Origin: Bacillus sp. REN10
Lineage (GTDB): Bacteria; Bacillota; Bacilli; Bacillales; Domibacillaceae
Direction of reading: 5' to 3'
Assembly: GCF_016820555.1 (NCBI RefSeq)
Contig: NZ_JADHDW010000001.1
Coordinates: forward strand, 372,001-436,000
Length of the DNA stretch: 64,000 nucleotides
A program made the translations under genes and the position numbers. The notes beneath the pieces were generated by a model. It was given only the letters and a program-made list of their open reading frames with translations, ran no database searches and was not told the DNA's origin. Shown piece by piece: positions 37,611 to 45,505 of this stretch; positions within the stretch are counted from its first letter, which is position 1, and each line of letters begins with the position of its first letter.

Positions 37611-38495
37611 ATGTCTTTTTTATGCTTTCGGCCTTATGATTTTCAGCAGCTATTAAAAGATATAAGTAAGTTAAATAATAACTATTCCTTTGTTCATGTG
37701 TATGAAATTGGGAAAAGTGTAGAGGGCCGTCCAATATGGGAAATAAAAATAGGAGAAGGGGAAAGGAAAGTTCATTTTAATGGGTCTTTTCATGCAAACG
37801 AATGGATTACTTCTTCTGCACTCATGTCTTTTGTTAAGGAGTATGCCGAGGCTGTTGATCAAGATGGAGAAATAGAGGGGGTGTCCTCTCAGTTTTTGTT
37901 TAGTGAAACAGCCTTGTCTATTGTTCCGATGGTCAATCCCGATGGAGTCGAACTAGTGATTAATGGACCCTCGAAAGCAAATGCTCAACAGGTAATGGCG
38001 ATGAATCACGGTTTGACTGATTTTTCAGGATGGAAAGCGAATATTCGAGGAGTAGATTTAAATAATCAGTACCCTGTTGGCTGGGAGATTGAGAAGGAAA
38101 GAAAGCTTCCTAAGTCGCCCGCTGCCCGCGATTATCCAGGCGATCGGCCGCTAAGTGAGCCTGAAGCAATTGTCATGGCGGAACTTCAAATGAGAGAGCA
38201 ATTTGATCGCGTCCTGGCTTTTCATACACAAGGAGCGGAATTTTATTGGGGGTATAATAATAAAGAGCCGGAAGAGTCTAAGCAGTTAGCTGAGCGATTT
38301 GAGCGAGTAAGCGGGTATGAGGCTGTTCACTTTATCGATAGTCATGCAGGATTTAAAGATTGGTTTATTCAAGAGTACGAACGTCCCGGGTTTACGATCG
38401 AACTTGGAAAGGGGTGCAACCCGCTGCCGCTGACACAATTAGCAGCCGTTTATGAAGCAACAAGAAGTATATGTATCGCGGCTTTATTGAAATAA
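37611..38495 (+). CDS. yqgT: M14 zinc carboxypeptidase-type gamma-D-glutamyl peptidase (YqgT-like)
   Basis: A 294-residue zinc peptidase of the M14 family, relative of gamma-D-glutamyl-L-diamino acid endopeptidase I, which cuts peptidoglycan stem peptides. Zinc ligands are H61 and E64 (FHANEW) and H205 (AFHTQG); E264 (FTIELGKG) is the catalytic Glu. B. subtilis YqgT carries N-terminal LysM domains; here the catalytic domain begins almost at once, with no LysM and no clear signal peptide. AGGAGGGG precedes the ATG. It could therefore act inside the cell on recycled or mother-cell peptides. Confidence 0.88.
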   Translation: MSFLCFRPYDFQQLLKDISKLNNNYSFVHVYEIGKSVEGRPIWEIKIGEGERKVHFNGSFHANEWITSSALMSFVKEYAEAVDQDGEIEGVSSQFLFSETALSIVPMVNPDGVELVINGPSKANAQQVMAMNHGLTDFSGWKANIRGVDLNNQYPVGWEIEKERKLPKSPAARDYPGDRPLSEPEAIVMAELQMREQFDRVLAFHTQGAEFYWGYNNKEPEESKQLAERFERVSGYEAVHFIDSHAGFKDWFIQEYERPGFTIELGKGCNPLPLTQLAAVYEATRSICIAALLK

Positions 38496-38501
38496 ATGAG
38501 A

Positions 38502-38580
38502 AAAGAGCTGTCTCTTAAAGCAGTAAGCCCTTTCTTTTTATGAGAAACAGCCAATGCTCTTTGTGGAGACAGCTCTTTGA
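38502..38580. terminator. Hairpin region between yqgT-like gene and yqgW
   Basis: AAAGAGCTGTCTC (38502-38514) pairs perfectly with GAGACAGCTCTTT (38566-38578). A middle segment TGAGAAACAGC (38541-38551) can instead pair with the same 5' arm. T-rich sequence follows on the minus strand, so it may terminate yqgW as well. Confidence 0.6.
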
Positions 38581-38605
38581 TGCTCTAGTTATCCGTAGTG
38601 GAATT

Positions 38606-38782
38606 TTAGTGTCCGCCAGGGTAACCAGAATGGATGAAGGTCATGATTGTAAACCATCCGAACACGCCAACAGTTCCAAGGCCAAAAATAATACCTAGAA
38701 TATTTTTGTTTTTTAATGCGCCCAATGAACTGAATACGGCAAGAATTGCAACAAGACCGAAAATAATAATTAAGCCGTTCAT
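38606..38782 (-). CDS. yqgW: DUF2759 small membrane protein YqgW
   Basis: A 58-residue protein with two hydrophobic helices (about 4-22 and 28-48) joined by a short LKNKN turn and ending SGYPGGH. It fits the DUF2759/YqgW family. I chose ATG 38782, seven bases after AAAGGGG on the minus strand, over a TTG six bases upstream. Function unknown. It stands alone between convergent and divergent neighbours. Confidence 0.82.
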   Translation of the reverse strand: MNGLIIIFGLVAILAVFSSLGALKNKNILGIIFGLGTVGVFGWFTIMTFIHSGYPGGH

Positions 38783-38967
38783 TGTCAAACCCCTTTCTGA
38801 TTTACTCGATATCCATAGAGTTTATAATAACTATGTAAAACAAGTACATACTCATCACTATTTTATATTTTTTTGGAAGGTTTGTCGAGGTGCAATGTAA
38901 TATTCTTTCCATAGCCATGAAGGACTGGTACGATAAGAGTATTCCAGTAGAAAGGTGTGCGAAAAAC

Positions 38968-39600
38968 ATGAATTGGTCACAACTGCCATTAGGGACATTG
39001 AAGACAAATTGTTATGTGTTATCTAATAGTGAAAACGAATGTATTATTTTTGATCCAGGAGCAGAAGGGGATCGGCTAGTAGAATGGCTGAATGCCAATG
39101 AGCTATCGCCGTTAGCTGTATTATTAACCCATGCTCATTTTGATCATATCGGAGCTGTTGACGATGTTCGCGAGGCATTTAATATTCCTGTCTACCTTCA
39201 TAGTGAAGAAAAAGATTGGTTAATGAATCCTGCTTTAAATGGGTCTGAATTTTTCCGCATGGGGATTGTAAGTGCCAACCCTGCTGATCATATTTTGACA
39301 AATGAAGAAGAACTGCAAATCGGGAATTTTCATTTTAAATTATTTCATACTCCAGGTCATTCGCCGGGAAGTATTTCTTATTATTATGAACAAGGTCAGG
39401 CGATTTTTTCCGGGGACGTTCTTTTTCGAGGAAGCATCGGGCGTACGGATTTGCCTCAGGGAAATCATGATCAGCTGATTGAAAGCATCCATCGTCATTT
39501 GTTATCTCTTCCTGAAGAAACCATTGTATTGCCTGGACATGGACCAGCAACTAGCATGATAGAAGAGATGGAGAGCAATCCTTTCCTGAATGGATTTTAA
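38968..39600 (+). CDS. yqgX: Metallo-beta-lactamase-fold hydrolase YqgX (glyoxalase II-like)
   Basis: A 210-residue metallo-hydrolase. The dinuclear metal motif is THAHFDH (H55, H57, D59, H60), with further ligands in HTPGHSPGS and FSGDVLF and a C-terminal LPGHGPAT. It matches B. subtilis YqgX (211 aa), a glyoxalase II-like thioesterase. I chose ATG 38968 because the family starts at MxW; an upstream GTG-type extension to 38890 is not family-like. AAAGGTG lies upstream at slightly long spacing. Confidence 0.92.
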   Translation: MNWSQLPLGTLKTNCYVLSNSENECIIFDPGAEGDRLVEWLNANELSPLAVLLTHAHFDHIGAVDDVREAFNIPVYLHSEEKDWLMNPALNGSEFFRMGIVSANPADHILTNEEELQIGNFHFKLFHTPGHSPGSISYYYEQGQAIFSGDVLFRGSIGRTDLPQGNHDQLIESIHRHLLSLPEETIVLPGHGPATSMIEEMESNPFLNGF

Positions 39601-39664
39601 CGGAGTAATAGAGTAGACATTGATGTTAAGGTTAAATGAGTGAAAAGTCAAACAATGTCTAACA

Positions 39665-39704
39665 GAAAAAACCAGCCTCTTGTAAAGTAGGCTGGTTTTT
39701 GTGA
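39665..39704. terminator. Bidirectional terminator between yqgX and yqgY
   Basis: AAAAACCAGCCT pairs with AGGCTGGTTTTT over a 10-nt loop. Confidence 0.9.
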
Positions 39705-39708
39705 GCAA

Positions 39709-39951
39709 TTAATGCCCAGCTCCTGGAGTTACCATAAACGTAGTCCAGTACGTAAATCCTGCAAAGAATACAGTCAAGTACGCTGCAAACACATAAATAT
39801 ACATTCTTTCAGTTAATTTTAAATAGCTCAATAGTAAGAAAAATCCTGTTTGACCTAAGAAGATTAGAGCAGTAATATTCATATGGCCAAGATAAAACAT
39901 TACTGAAAAGATGCCTGTCCAAAAAGCTAAAACACGGAACATCCGATCCAT
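39709..39951 (-). CDS. yqgY: DUF2626 small membrane protein YqgY
   Basis: An 80-residue protein with two or three hydrophobic helices, beginning MDRMFRVLAFWTGIFSVMF and ending TPGAGH. It matches DUF2626/YqgY of Bacillus. Both this and nearby YqgW are short membrane proteins ending in a Gly-His tail. AGGAGGGG precedes the ATG on the minus strand. Function unknown. Confidence 0.85.
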   Translation of the reverse strand: MDRMFRVLAFWTGIFSVMFYLGHMNITALIFLGQTGFFLLLSYLKLTERMYIYVFAAYLTVFFAGFTYWTTFMVTPGAGH

Positions 39952-40033
39952 TATGTATCCCCTCCTTTATACAACACTCCATCAATATCTTATTATAATG
40001 GAACAATCATGCAGTTGTAAATGTTTCTTTCAG

Positions 40034-40723
40034 TTACTTTGTGACGATTACATGATATGTACATTCTTTGCAGCCGTCTGTCATGCTTGCTGTTTGCTGA
40101 AAAGACAACTCCGAGAACAAGCGGCAGAAGGCTCCTTTTAAGAAAGCAATATGTATTTTACATGTAAGTTCGCCATACTCCTCCACTGATTCTTTAAAAG
40201 GGCAGTTATACAGGGTGAAATGAATATGCATCCCATCCGTTTTTTCTTCCACTGCTGGAATATATCCAGTCATCGCTGAAACTTCTTGTAATAGTTCTAA
40301 TTTTTCTTCCTTTGATAAAGTTGGGCTATTGCCAGTTTTTTGTTTGATTACTTTTTCACCGAATGAATAAGCCACTTTTTGAGCCTCTTTCATTCCAGAT
40401 TCACCCATGGCTGCGATAGTGGTTAAAGCAATATCAGCAAGCATCTGAAAATCTCTATGCGGAAAAGAAAGCTGAACGGGTTTTTCGGAAGGTTTATATA
40501 ATCTTCCTGGTCGTCCTCCTTTTCCAGACTTGTGTAAATAGGAATTGATGACTTGAATATCTTCCAATTTCGAAAGATGCAGCCGTGCTACATTAGGGTG
40601 AATTTGAAATTGTTCAGCGATTTGTTGAACGGATACCTCTTTTTGATGCTTGATCATGTACTGATAAATAGAAAATCTTGTGGCATCAGCTAGTGTGGCA
40701 GTCATTTTTAATGTTTGTTCCAT
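40034..40723 (-). CDS. Helix-turn-helix regulator with C-terminal cysteine-rich sensor domain
   Basis: A 229-residue transcription regulator. Residues 1-80 are an ArsR-like winged helix (SVQQIAEQFQIHPNVARLHLSKLE) followed by a basic GKGGRPGRLYKP wing. The C-terminal half (about 90-225) holds conserved-looking Cys: YNCPFKE, LTCKIH, AFCRLF and DGCKECTYHV. This resembles SufR-like iron-sulfur regulators and V4R-type sensors, but I cannot name it. Start ATG 40723 follows AGAGGTG on the minus strand. Its promoter region holds ATTGTTC and GGACAAT arms around a TATAAT, a candidate autoregulatory operator. It diverges from mgsR. Confidence 0.78.
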   Translation of the reverse strand: MEQTLKMTATLADATRFSIYQYMIKHQKEVSVQQIAEQFQIHPNVARLHLSKLEDIQVINSYLHKSGKGGRPGRLYKPSEKPVQLSFPHRDFQMLADIALTTIAAMGESGMKEAQKVAYSFGEKVIKQKTGNSPTLSKEEKLELLQEVSAMTGYIPAVEEKTDGMHIHFTLYNCPFKESVEEYGELTCKIHIAFLKGAFCRLFSELSFQQTASMTDGCKECTYHVIVTK

Positions 40724-40739
40724 TTCCAACACCTCTATA

Positions 40740-40776
40740 TTGTTTATTGTCCCCATTATAGTGAACAATCAATCGC
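40740..40776 (-). promoter_or_regulatory. Promoter/operator of the cysteine-rich regulator gene
   Basis: On the minus strand ATTGTTC and GGACAAT arms flank ACTATAATGG, which contains a consensus TATAAT. The inverted repeat over the -10 suggests the regulator represses itself. This is inference from position and symmetry. Confidence 0.45.
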
Positions 40777-40830
40777 AAAGAAATGATAAAAGTCATACAT
40801 AAATGATGAAAAAAGTTTTGTTTATTATAT

Positions 40831-40859
40831 GTGCAAGTAATGTTCAAATGTTGTATAAT
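40831..40859 (+). promoter_or_regulatory. Candidate mgsR promoter
   Basis: Perfect TATAAT (40854-40859) with a weak -35 GTGCAA 17 bp upstream. A SigB-type promoter could not be recognised. Confidence 0.4.
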
Positions 40860-40918
40860 TAATTTAAATAGTTTGTATAACCTAATTCATGGAATGAATC
40901 AAGAAGGAGGAAGTGAAT

Positions 40919-41302
40919 ATGTCAGATATTATTTTTTATACGTATCCTAGTTGCACTTCATGCCGGAAAACAAAAAAGTGGTTGAATGCTCATTCTGTTG
41001 GTTTTCAAGAAAGACATTTATTTAGGGAAACGCCGACTTATGAGGAGCTGATTCATTTACTATCTTTAACGACAGATGGATTAGATGAATTGTTAGCTAC
41101 TAGAAGTCAAACGTATAAAAATTTAAAAGTGGATGTGAATGAGCTTCCGCTATCAGAAGTTGTGAAATTATTGGTGAAAGAACCTAAACTGTTAAGAAGA
41201 CCTATATTAACCGACGGAAATCAGCTTGTGGTGGGCTACCATCCAGAAGCATTAAGAGGTTTAACGAATAATAAGCAGCAGATGAATCGGATGTTATGCT
41301 AG
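40919..41302 (+). CDS. mgsR: Spx/ArsC-family stress regulator MgsR (YqgZ)
   Basis: A 127-residue ArsC/Spx-family protein. The redox switch is C12-T-S-C15 (YPSCTSCRK), and the conserved family core reads LLVKEPKLLRRPILTDG. In B. subtilis MgsR binds RNA polymerase and turns on part of the SigB general stress regulon after disulfide formation. I chose ATG 40919, eight bases after AAGGAGG, over GTG 40913. The position before comG matches yqgZ. A strong terminator follows. Confidence 0.88.
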   Translation: MSDIIFYTYPSCTSCRKTKKWLNAHSVGFQERHLFRETPTYEELIHLLSLTTDGLDELLATRSQTYKNLKVDVNELPLSEVVKLLVKEPKLLRRPILTDGNQLVVGYHPEALRGLTNNKQQMNRMLC

Positions 41303-41333
41303 AAAGTAACTTTGAGCAGATATGGAAAAAAGA

Positions 41334-41368
41334 AACGTTGGGAAAGTACATTTTCTCAGCGTTTTTTC
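41334..41368 (+). terminator. Terminator after mgsR
   Basis: AACGTTGGGAAA pairs with TTTTCTCAGCGTT (two G-U pairs), followed by TTTTTT. Confidence 0.88.
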
Positions 41369-41450
41369 GTTTTATAGGAAATAAGTAAAAATCATAAAAA
41401 TGACGATGGTCACTTAGCTAATTACTTTGCAAAAAAATTCTAAAAAAAAG

Positions 41451-41487
41451 AAGGAGTTCAGCTATTCGTGTCGAAATGAGTGGGTAG
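41451..41487 (+). promoter_or_regulatory. Unused strong Shine-Dalgarno with minimal ORFs in the comG leader
   Basis: GAAGGAG (41450-41456) is a near-perfect ribosome-binding site about 60 bases before comGA, followed at 41468 by GTG TCG AAA TGA and, overlapping at 41476, ATG AGT GGG TAG. No longer ORF begins here. It may control translation of comGA. Confidence 0.45.
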
Positions 41488-41509
41488 CCAAAGTGAAAGG
41501 TGGTGAAAT

Positions 41510-42601
41510 TTGTATATGGTGGTTGAAAAGGTGGTCGAAGAGATATTGAGCCAAGCATTAGCCCTCAATTCTACTGATATCCACTTTATCCCTCGTCAAC
41601 ATGGCTATGCCATTCAATTCCGTTCCTCTGGTCAATTAGTTCCTCACACTGAATTTTCTTTACGAGAAGGAGAACGATTAATCTCACATATTAAATTTAT
41701 GGCATCGATGGATATTGGCGAGAAAAGGAAGCCTCAAAGTGGCTCTTTTCAGTTAGAATTATCCGGCTTTGTTGTCTCTTTACGTATTTCTACTCTTCCT
41801 ACGGCCCTCTCTAAAGAAAGCCTCGTGATTCGATTATTGCCTCAGCAAGCCGTCCTTGATATGTGTCAACTATCTTTATTTCCAGATTCAGCTCGAAAAT
41901 TATTGGCGTTGTTATCGCATTCTCATGGAATGATTATTCTGACTGGGCCGACTGGCAGCGGTAAAACAACGACCCTTTATTCGCTTATTCAGCATAGTAC
42001 AAATCAACATGGAAGGAATGTGATTACGCTAGAAGACCCTGTGGAAAAGCAAAATGATCGCTGGCTTCAAGTGCAAGTAAATGAAAAAGCCGGTGTCACC
42101 TATTCTGCTGGACTGAAAGCAATTTTGCGCCATGACCCCGATGTGATTATGGTAGGGGAGATTCGCGATGAAGAAACAGCGAAAATTGCCGTCAGAGCCG
42201 CATTAACGGGTCACTTAGTTTTGACGACATTGCATACAAGAGATGCCAAAGGAGCTGTATTTCGTCTGTTAGAGTTCGGTTTAAAGTGGCATGAGATTCA
42301 ACAAACACTCGTGGCAGTGACGGCCCAGAGGCTTGTGAATTTACTGTGTCCTGAATGTGGAGCTGTCTGCTCTTTGCAATGTTCGGTTGGGAATAAACGT
42401 AAGCAAGCGACCATTTATGAAATTTTAAGTGGCAAAGATTTGCAAGAGGTGCTGAAGGAAGCAAAGGGAGAGGACGGAGATTATCAATATCCGTTACTAA
42501 AAGATGTATTAAGAAAGGGGATTACACTTGGATATCTCTCTCAAAAAGAATATGATCGTTGGGTATTTGAAGAAGAGGAGAGCGACAAAGTATCAAGGTG
42601 A
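41510..42601 (+). CDS. comGA: Competence ATPase ComGA
   Basis: A 363-residue GspE/PilB-family traffic ATPase that powers assembly of the DNA-uptake pseudopilus at the inner face of the membrane. Walker A is GPTGSGKTTT near residue 146, the Asp box VITLEDPVE, Walker B VIMVGEIRDEETA and the His box LTGHLVLTTLHT. A CPEC motif lies near residue 282, but the second zinc pair of larger GspE proteins is not intact. Start is TTG 41510 or ATG 41516 after AAAGGTGG. It is the first of seven tightly overlapping comG genes. Confidence 0.95.
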   Translation: MYMVVEKVVEEILSQALALNSTDIHFIPRQHGYAIQFRSSGQLVPHTEFSLREGERLISHIKFMASMDIGEKRKPQSGSFQLELSGFVVSLRISTLPTALSKESLVIRLLPQQAVLDMCQLSLFPDSARKLLALLSHSHGMIILTGPTGSGKTTTLYSLIQHSTNQHGRNVITLEDPVEKQNDRWLQVQVNEKAGVTYSAGLKAILRHDPDVIMVGEIRDEETAKIAVRAALTGHLVLTTLHTRDAKGAVFRLLEFGLKWHEIQQTLVAVTAQRLVNLLCPECGAVCSLQCSVGNKRKQATIYEILSGKDLQEVLKEAKGEDGDYQYPLLKDVLRKGITLGYLSQKEYDRWVFEEEESDKVSR

Positions 42602-43595
42602 ATTTATTTTCCGGCTAGGTGAGATGCTACAGCAAGGTTTTACTATCGGTGGTGCCCTGGAGTTTTTATTATTAAATTTTGATCGAAATCATCAGCAGTC
42701 GATTCGCTTAATTCGATCCGAATTAAATGCAGGGACTCCATTGAATGAAATTTTGCAGCTGCTTCAATTTCCTTCAACCATTTGCCTTCAAGTGTTTTTT
42801 GCCGAAAAACATGGACATCTTCCCGCTACATTAAAGCATGCCGGCGATCAATGGAAAAAAACTGAAGAAGCGAAAGAAAAACTAACGAAATTGCTTCAAT
42901 ATCCATTGTTTTTACTGTTCATTTTATTTATGCTGTTATTTTTATTAAACAGCTTTTTAACGCCTCGTTTTGAAGAGCTATATTCTTCACTCGGTTTTAC
43001 CCCACAAGGAGGGACGTTTGCGCTAATTGCTTTTTTGCAGGTTGCTCCACCGCTATTTCTGATGATGACTTCGCTATTTCTGATCCTGTTTATCATGTTC
43101 TTTCTTTATTATCAAAAACAAACTCCTCAGAAAAGAATCACTTTTTTAATGAAAATACCCGTTGTTTCTGCTTATTTTTCGCTGTTTTTCACACGCTTGT
43201 TTTCTAAGGAAGTATCTTATTTGCTCAAGAGCGGTTTTGCGGTCAATGAGGTGCTGTTCATTTTGCAGCAACAGATGATGCATCCGATCTTAAAGCATAT
43301 AGCCGCTGAGATGAAAGCTGCTTTATTGCTCGGTCACTCTTTTGCTGAAGCGGCAGAGAAAATTCCGTGCTTTGAAAAACAATTAGCCAAGCTTCTTCGT
43401 CATGGAGAAGCGAATGGCCGACTGGCAGAAGAACTGTTTATTTTCAGCGAGTTTTGCGAGAGGGTCATTGAAAAAAGGGTGAAGAACATGTTAGCTGTTT
43501 TGCAACCGTCTATTTTTCTATTTGTAGGTATCGTGGTTGTAGCCATCTATTTATCTGTCATGTTGCCGATGTTTCAAATGGTTGGATCGATATAA
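42552..43595 (+). CDS. comGB: Competence membrane platform protein ComGB
   Basis: A protein of about 347 residues of the GspF/PilC family, the polytopic platform on which the pseudopilus is built. Two related cytosolic domains (RLGEMLQQGFTIGGALEFL and FTRLFSKEVSYLLKSGFAVNEVL) alternate with three hydrophobic helices (about 120-140, 160-190 and 320-345). The start is uncertain: ATG 42552 and TTG 42567 both lie inside the end of comGA, and neither has a strong ribosome-binding site, which suggests coupling to comGA. Confidence 0.93.
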   Translation: MIVGYLKKRRATKYQGEFIFRLGEMLQQGFTIGGALEFLLLNFDRNHQQSIRLIRSELNAGTPLNEILQLLQFPSTICLQVFFAEKHGHLPATLKHAGDQWKKTEEAKEKLTKLLQYPLFLLFILFMLLFLLNSFLTPRFEELYSSLGFTPQGGTFALIAFLQVAPPLFLMMTSLFLILFIMFFLYYQKQTPQKRITFLMKIPVVSAYFSLFFTRLFSKEVSYLLKSGFAVNEVLFILQQQMMHPILKHIAAEMKAALLLGHSFAEAAEKIPCFEKQLAKLLRHGEANGRLAEELFIFSEFCERVIEKRVKNMLAVLQPSIFLFVGIVVVAIYLSVMLPMFQMVGSI

Positions 43596-43609
43596 ACGGA
43601 GGGAACAAA

Positions 43610-43927
43610 ATGAGAAAAATACTTAAAAATGATCAAGGATTCACATTAATAGAAATGATGATTGTGTTATTGGTTATTTCCGTCTTGCTCTTTATTGCGA
43701 TTCCGAATGTGGCGAAGCAAAGTAAGAATATTAATAGCAAAGGCTGCAGTGCTTTTGCACGGATGGTTGAAGGGCAAGTTCAAGCCTTTCGAATCGAGGA
43801 AAAGAAATATCCTAGTGACGTTCAAGAGATGGTGGACAAAGGCTATTTGAAAAAGGATGAAACAGCCTGTCCAAATGGCAACAAATTAACGATTGGCTCA
43901 GACGGGGAAGTTAAGGTTGAAGATTAA
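43610..43927 (+). CDS. comGC: Major competence pseudopilin ComGC
   Basis: A 105-residue prepilin, the main subunit of the transformation pilus. The prepilin peptidase site is QG|FTLIEM (cleavage after G10, E15 at +5), followed by a hydrophobic helix. Two later Cys (KGCSAF and TACPNG) probably form the disulfide known for ComGC. CGGAGGG precedes the ATG. Processing needs the ComC peptidase, not in this window. Confidence 0.95.
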   Translation: MRKILKNDQGFTLIEMMIVLLVISVLLFIAIPNVAKQSKNINSKGCSAFARMVEGQVQAFRIEEKKYPSDVQEMVDKGYLKKDETACPNGNKLTIGSDGEVKVED

Positions 43928-44375
43928 AGTGAATTTTCTTCGGAATCAAAAGGGGATGTCGATGCTTGAGATACTGATGGTTCTGTCGATTGTTTTAATT
44001 ATATTAACCGCTGCGATGATTCCTTATCCGAAGATGATCGAGAATATGGAAAAAGAGAAGTTTATCGATCAATTACAAGCGGATCTTTATCTTGCCCAGT
44101 CCCATGCGATATCGAAACAGCAGATTGTCAACGTTCAATTATTGACAACAAGAGATGCCTACCAAATGAAAACATTGACGGCTCCTTCGACGATTCTTGT
44201 GCAAAGACAGTTTCCCGATTCCATTCGACATTTAGATGGTTCGTTGCAAGAAATTCGTTTTTTACCAAACGGCAATACGAACCGTTTTGGTACGATGCTT
44301 TTTCAATATAAGGAGAAGTATATAAAAGTGGTGTTTCAAATTGGGAAAGGGAGATTCTATGTGGAAGAACAATGA
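43917..44375 (+). CDS. comGD: Minor competence pseudopilin ComGD
   Basis: A protein of about 152 residues with a type IV prepilin N terminus KG|MSMLEILMVLSIVLI, followed by a beta-rich domain ending GRFYVEEQ. The TTG at 43917, within the last codons of comGC, follows GGGGAAG; GTG 43929 is an alternative. It belongs to the minor pseudopilins needed to start pilus assembly. It overlaps both comGC and comGE. Confidence 0.88.
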   Translation: MKIKVNFLRNQKGMSMLEILMVLSIVLIILTAAMIPYPKMIENMEKEKFIDQLQADLYLAQSHAISKQQIVNVQLLTTRDAYQMKTLTAPSTILVQRQFPDSIRHLDGSLQEIRFLPNGNTNRFGTMLFQYKEKYIKVVFQIGKGRFYVEEQ

Positions 44376-44664
44376 ACAGGGTTTTTCTTTAGCGGAGAGT
44401 TTGTTGTCTTTTTCGGCCATTCTTATCGTAACAATCTTCATTTTGCCTTTGCTTCTGCAAATGATTGGTCAATCGAAAGCGTTGTGGGAGAGAGAAAAGG
44501 CGATGAGAGTGTTATTTGAAGAAGGAGAAAAATATTTTCAAGAAGATGTTGACTTTACCTATGTTTATGTGGAAGAGGGTGAACAATATCAAGTATCATG
44601 GGAAGCTAAAACAGCAGCATGTGTGGAAGTTTCCGGAAAGAGCTTTTGTATTCAGCAGCAATAA
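44359..44664 (+). CDS. comGE: Minor competence pseudopilin ComGE
   Basis: A 101-residue pseudopilin-like protein with QG|FSLAESLL as the likely prepilin cleavage region and one hydrophobic N-terminal helix. Two Cys near the C terminus (AACVEVSGKSFC) may form a disulfide. ATG 44359 follows AAAGGGAG inside the end of comGD. It fits ComGE by position and layout; sequence conservation in this family is low. Confidence 0.85.
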   Translation: MWKNNEQGFSLAESLLSFSAILIVTIFILPLLLQMIGQSKALWEREKAMRVLFEEGEKYFQEDVDFTYVYVEEGEQYQVSWEAKTAACVEVSGKSFCIQQQ

Positions 44665-45079
44665 AGGCTTTACGATGATCGAATCATTGCTCATTTTGCT
44701 TGTGTTTATGACATTAGCCACTTTGTTTCCGATGATTTACGGGACTGTTTATCGTGTCAATGAGCAACTAGAGCCTGGTAGGAAGTCAGAGTGGGAGTTA
44801 TTTGTCATTCAATTACGAAAAGAAATGTATGCTTCACAGTTATGGACACCAGCTAATGATAAGCTGTCTTATCAACATGAGGGGCAAAAGATTTCCATTG
44901 AAAAGTATAAAAAGGGCGTAAGGCGGAGAGTTAATGGGATGGGGCATGAAATGATTCTGCAACAAGTGGAATCCATTCAATTCTATTGGGAGAGCCAAAC
45001 TCTTTGCGTAAAAGTCATTTTTACGAATGGAGAAGAAGAACAGGCCCAATTCTATGCGTTGCCTGAGGGAACGACATGA
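44621..45079 (+). CDS. comGF: Minor competence pseudopilin ComGF
   Basis: A protein of about 152 residues with the prepilin-like segment KG|FTMIESLLILLVF and a beta-rich C-terminal domain (FYWESQTLCVKVIFTNGEEE) typical of ComGF. The start is unclear: GTG 44621 keeps a short leader before the hydrophobic helix, but no ribosome-binding site is seen, so translation probably depends on comGE. In-frame ATG codons upstream would give an unusually long leader. Confidence 0.82.
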   Translation: MWKFPERAFVFSSNKGFTMIESLLILLVFMTLATLFPMIYGTVYRVNEQLEPGRKSEWELFVIQLRKEMYASQLWTPANDKLSYQHEGQKISIEKYKKGVRRRVNGMGHEMILQQVESIQFYWESQTLCVKVIFTNGEEEQAQFYALPEGTT

Positions 45080-45456
45080 AACAATGGATCATGAATGAAC
45101 GTGGCATGTTATTTCCTTATGTATTATTGCTGTTTATCGTTGTGTTATCAACCGCTATTTTAGGAGTCGACATTTTTGTCAGCAAGCAAAGAACAGCCAT
45201 GCATTTAACGGAATACTACGAAACGAAAGTAATGGAGCTTCTTGCGTTGCAGCATGTGGCTTCGCAGCTAGATCAAGGGACAGCAGCGTCAGGAGTATTT
45301 GTGACAAATAAGGGAGAGGTTCATTACTCGGTCTCGGAAGAAACGAATCAAGATCAATATATCATTCACTTAAAAACAAAGAAAAAGGATTCGAACTTTT
45401 ATTCAAAAGTCATTTATGACGAGAAGACGAAGCAAATGGTGAAACGTCTAGAATAG
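45076..45456 (+). CDS. comGG: Competence protein ComGG
   Basis: A 126-residue pseudopilin-like protein. The N-terminal ERG|MLFPYVLLLFIVVL is hydrophobic and lacks the Glu at +5, as is usual for ComGG/GspK-like proteins that cap the pilus tip complex. It overlaps comGF by four bases (ATGA). It is the last comG gene; no terminator is visible before aroK 50 bases downstream, so read-through is possible. Confidence 0.85.
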   Translation: MKQWIMNERGMLFPYVLLLFIVVLSTAILGVDIFVSKQRTAMHLTEYYETKVMELLALQHVASQLDQGTAASGVFVTNKGEVHYSVSEETNQDQYIIHLKTKKKDSNFYSKVIYDEKTKQMVKRLE

Positions 45457-45505
45457 AAGCAAAAGAGCCGATATAATAGAAAGAGAAAGAAGGGAGATCT
45501 GTGGG

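Noticed and set aside
41334-41368. ComK-box-like GAAA-n5-TTTT upstream of comG
   Set aside because: It is the loop-proximal part of the mgsR terminator hairpin and has no second AT-box at the expected spacing.
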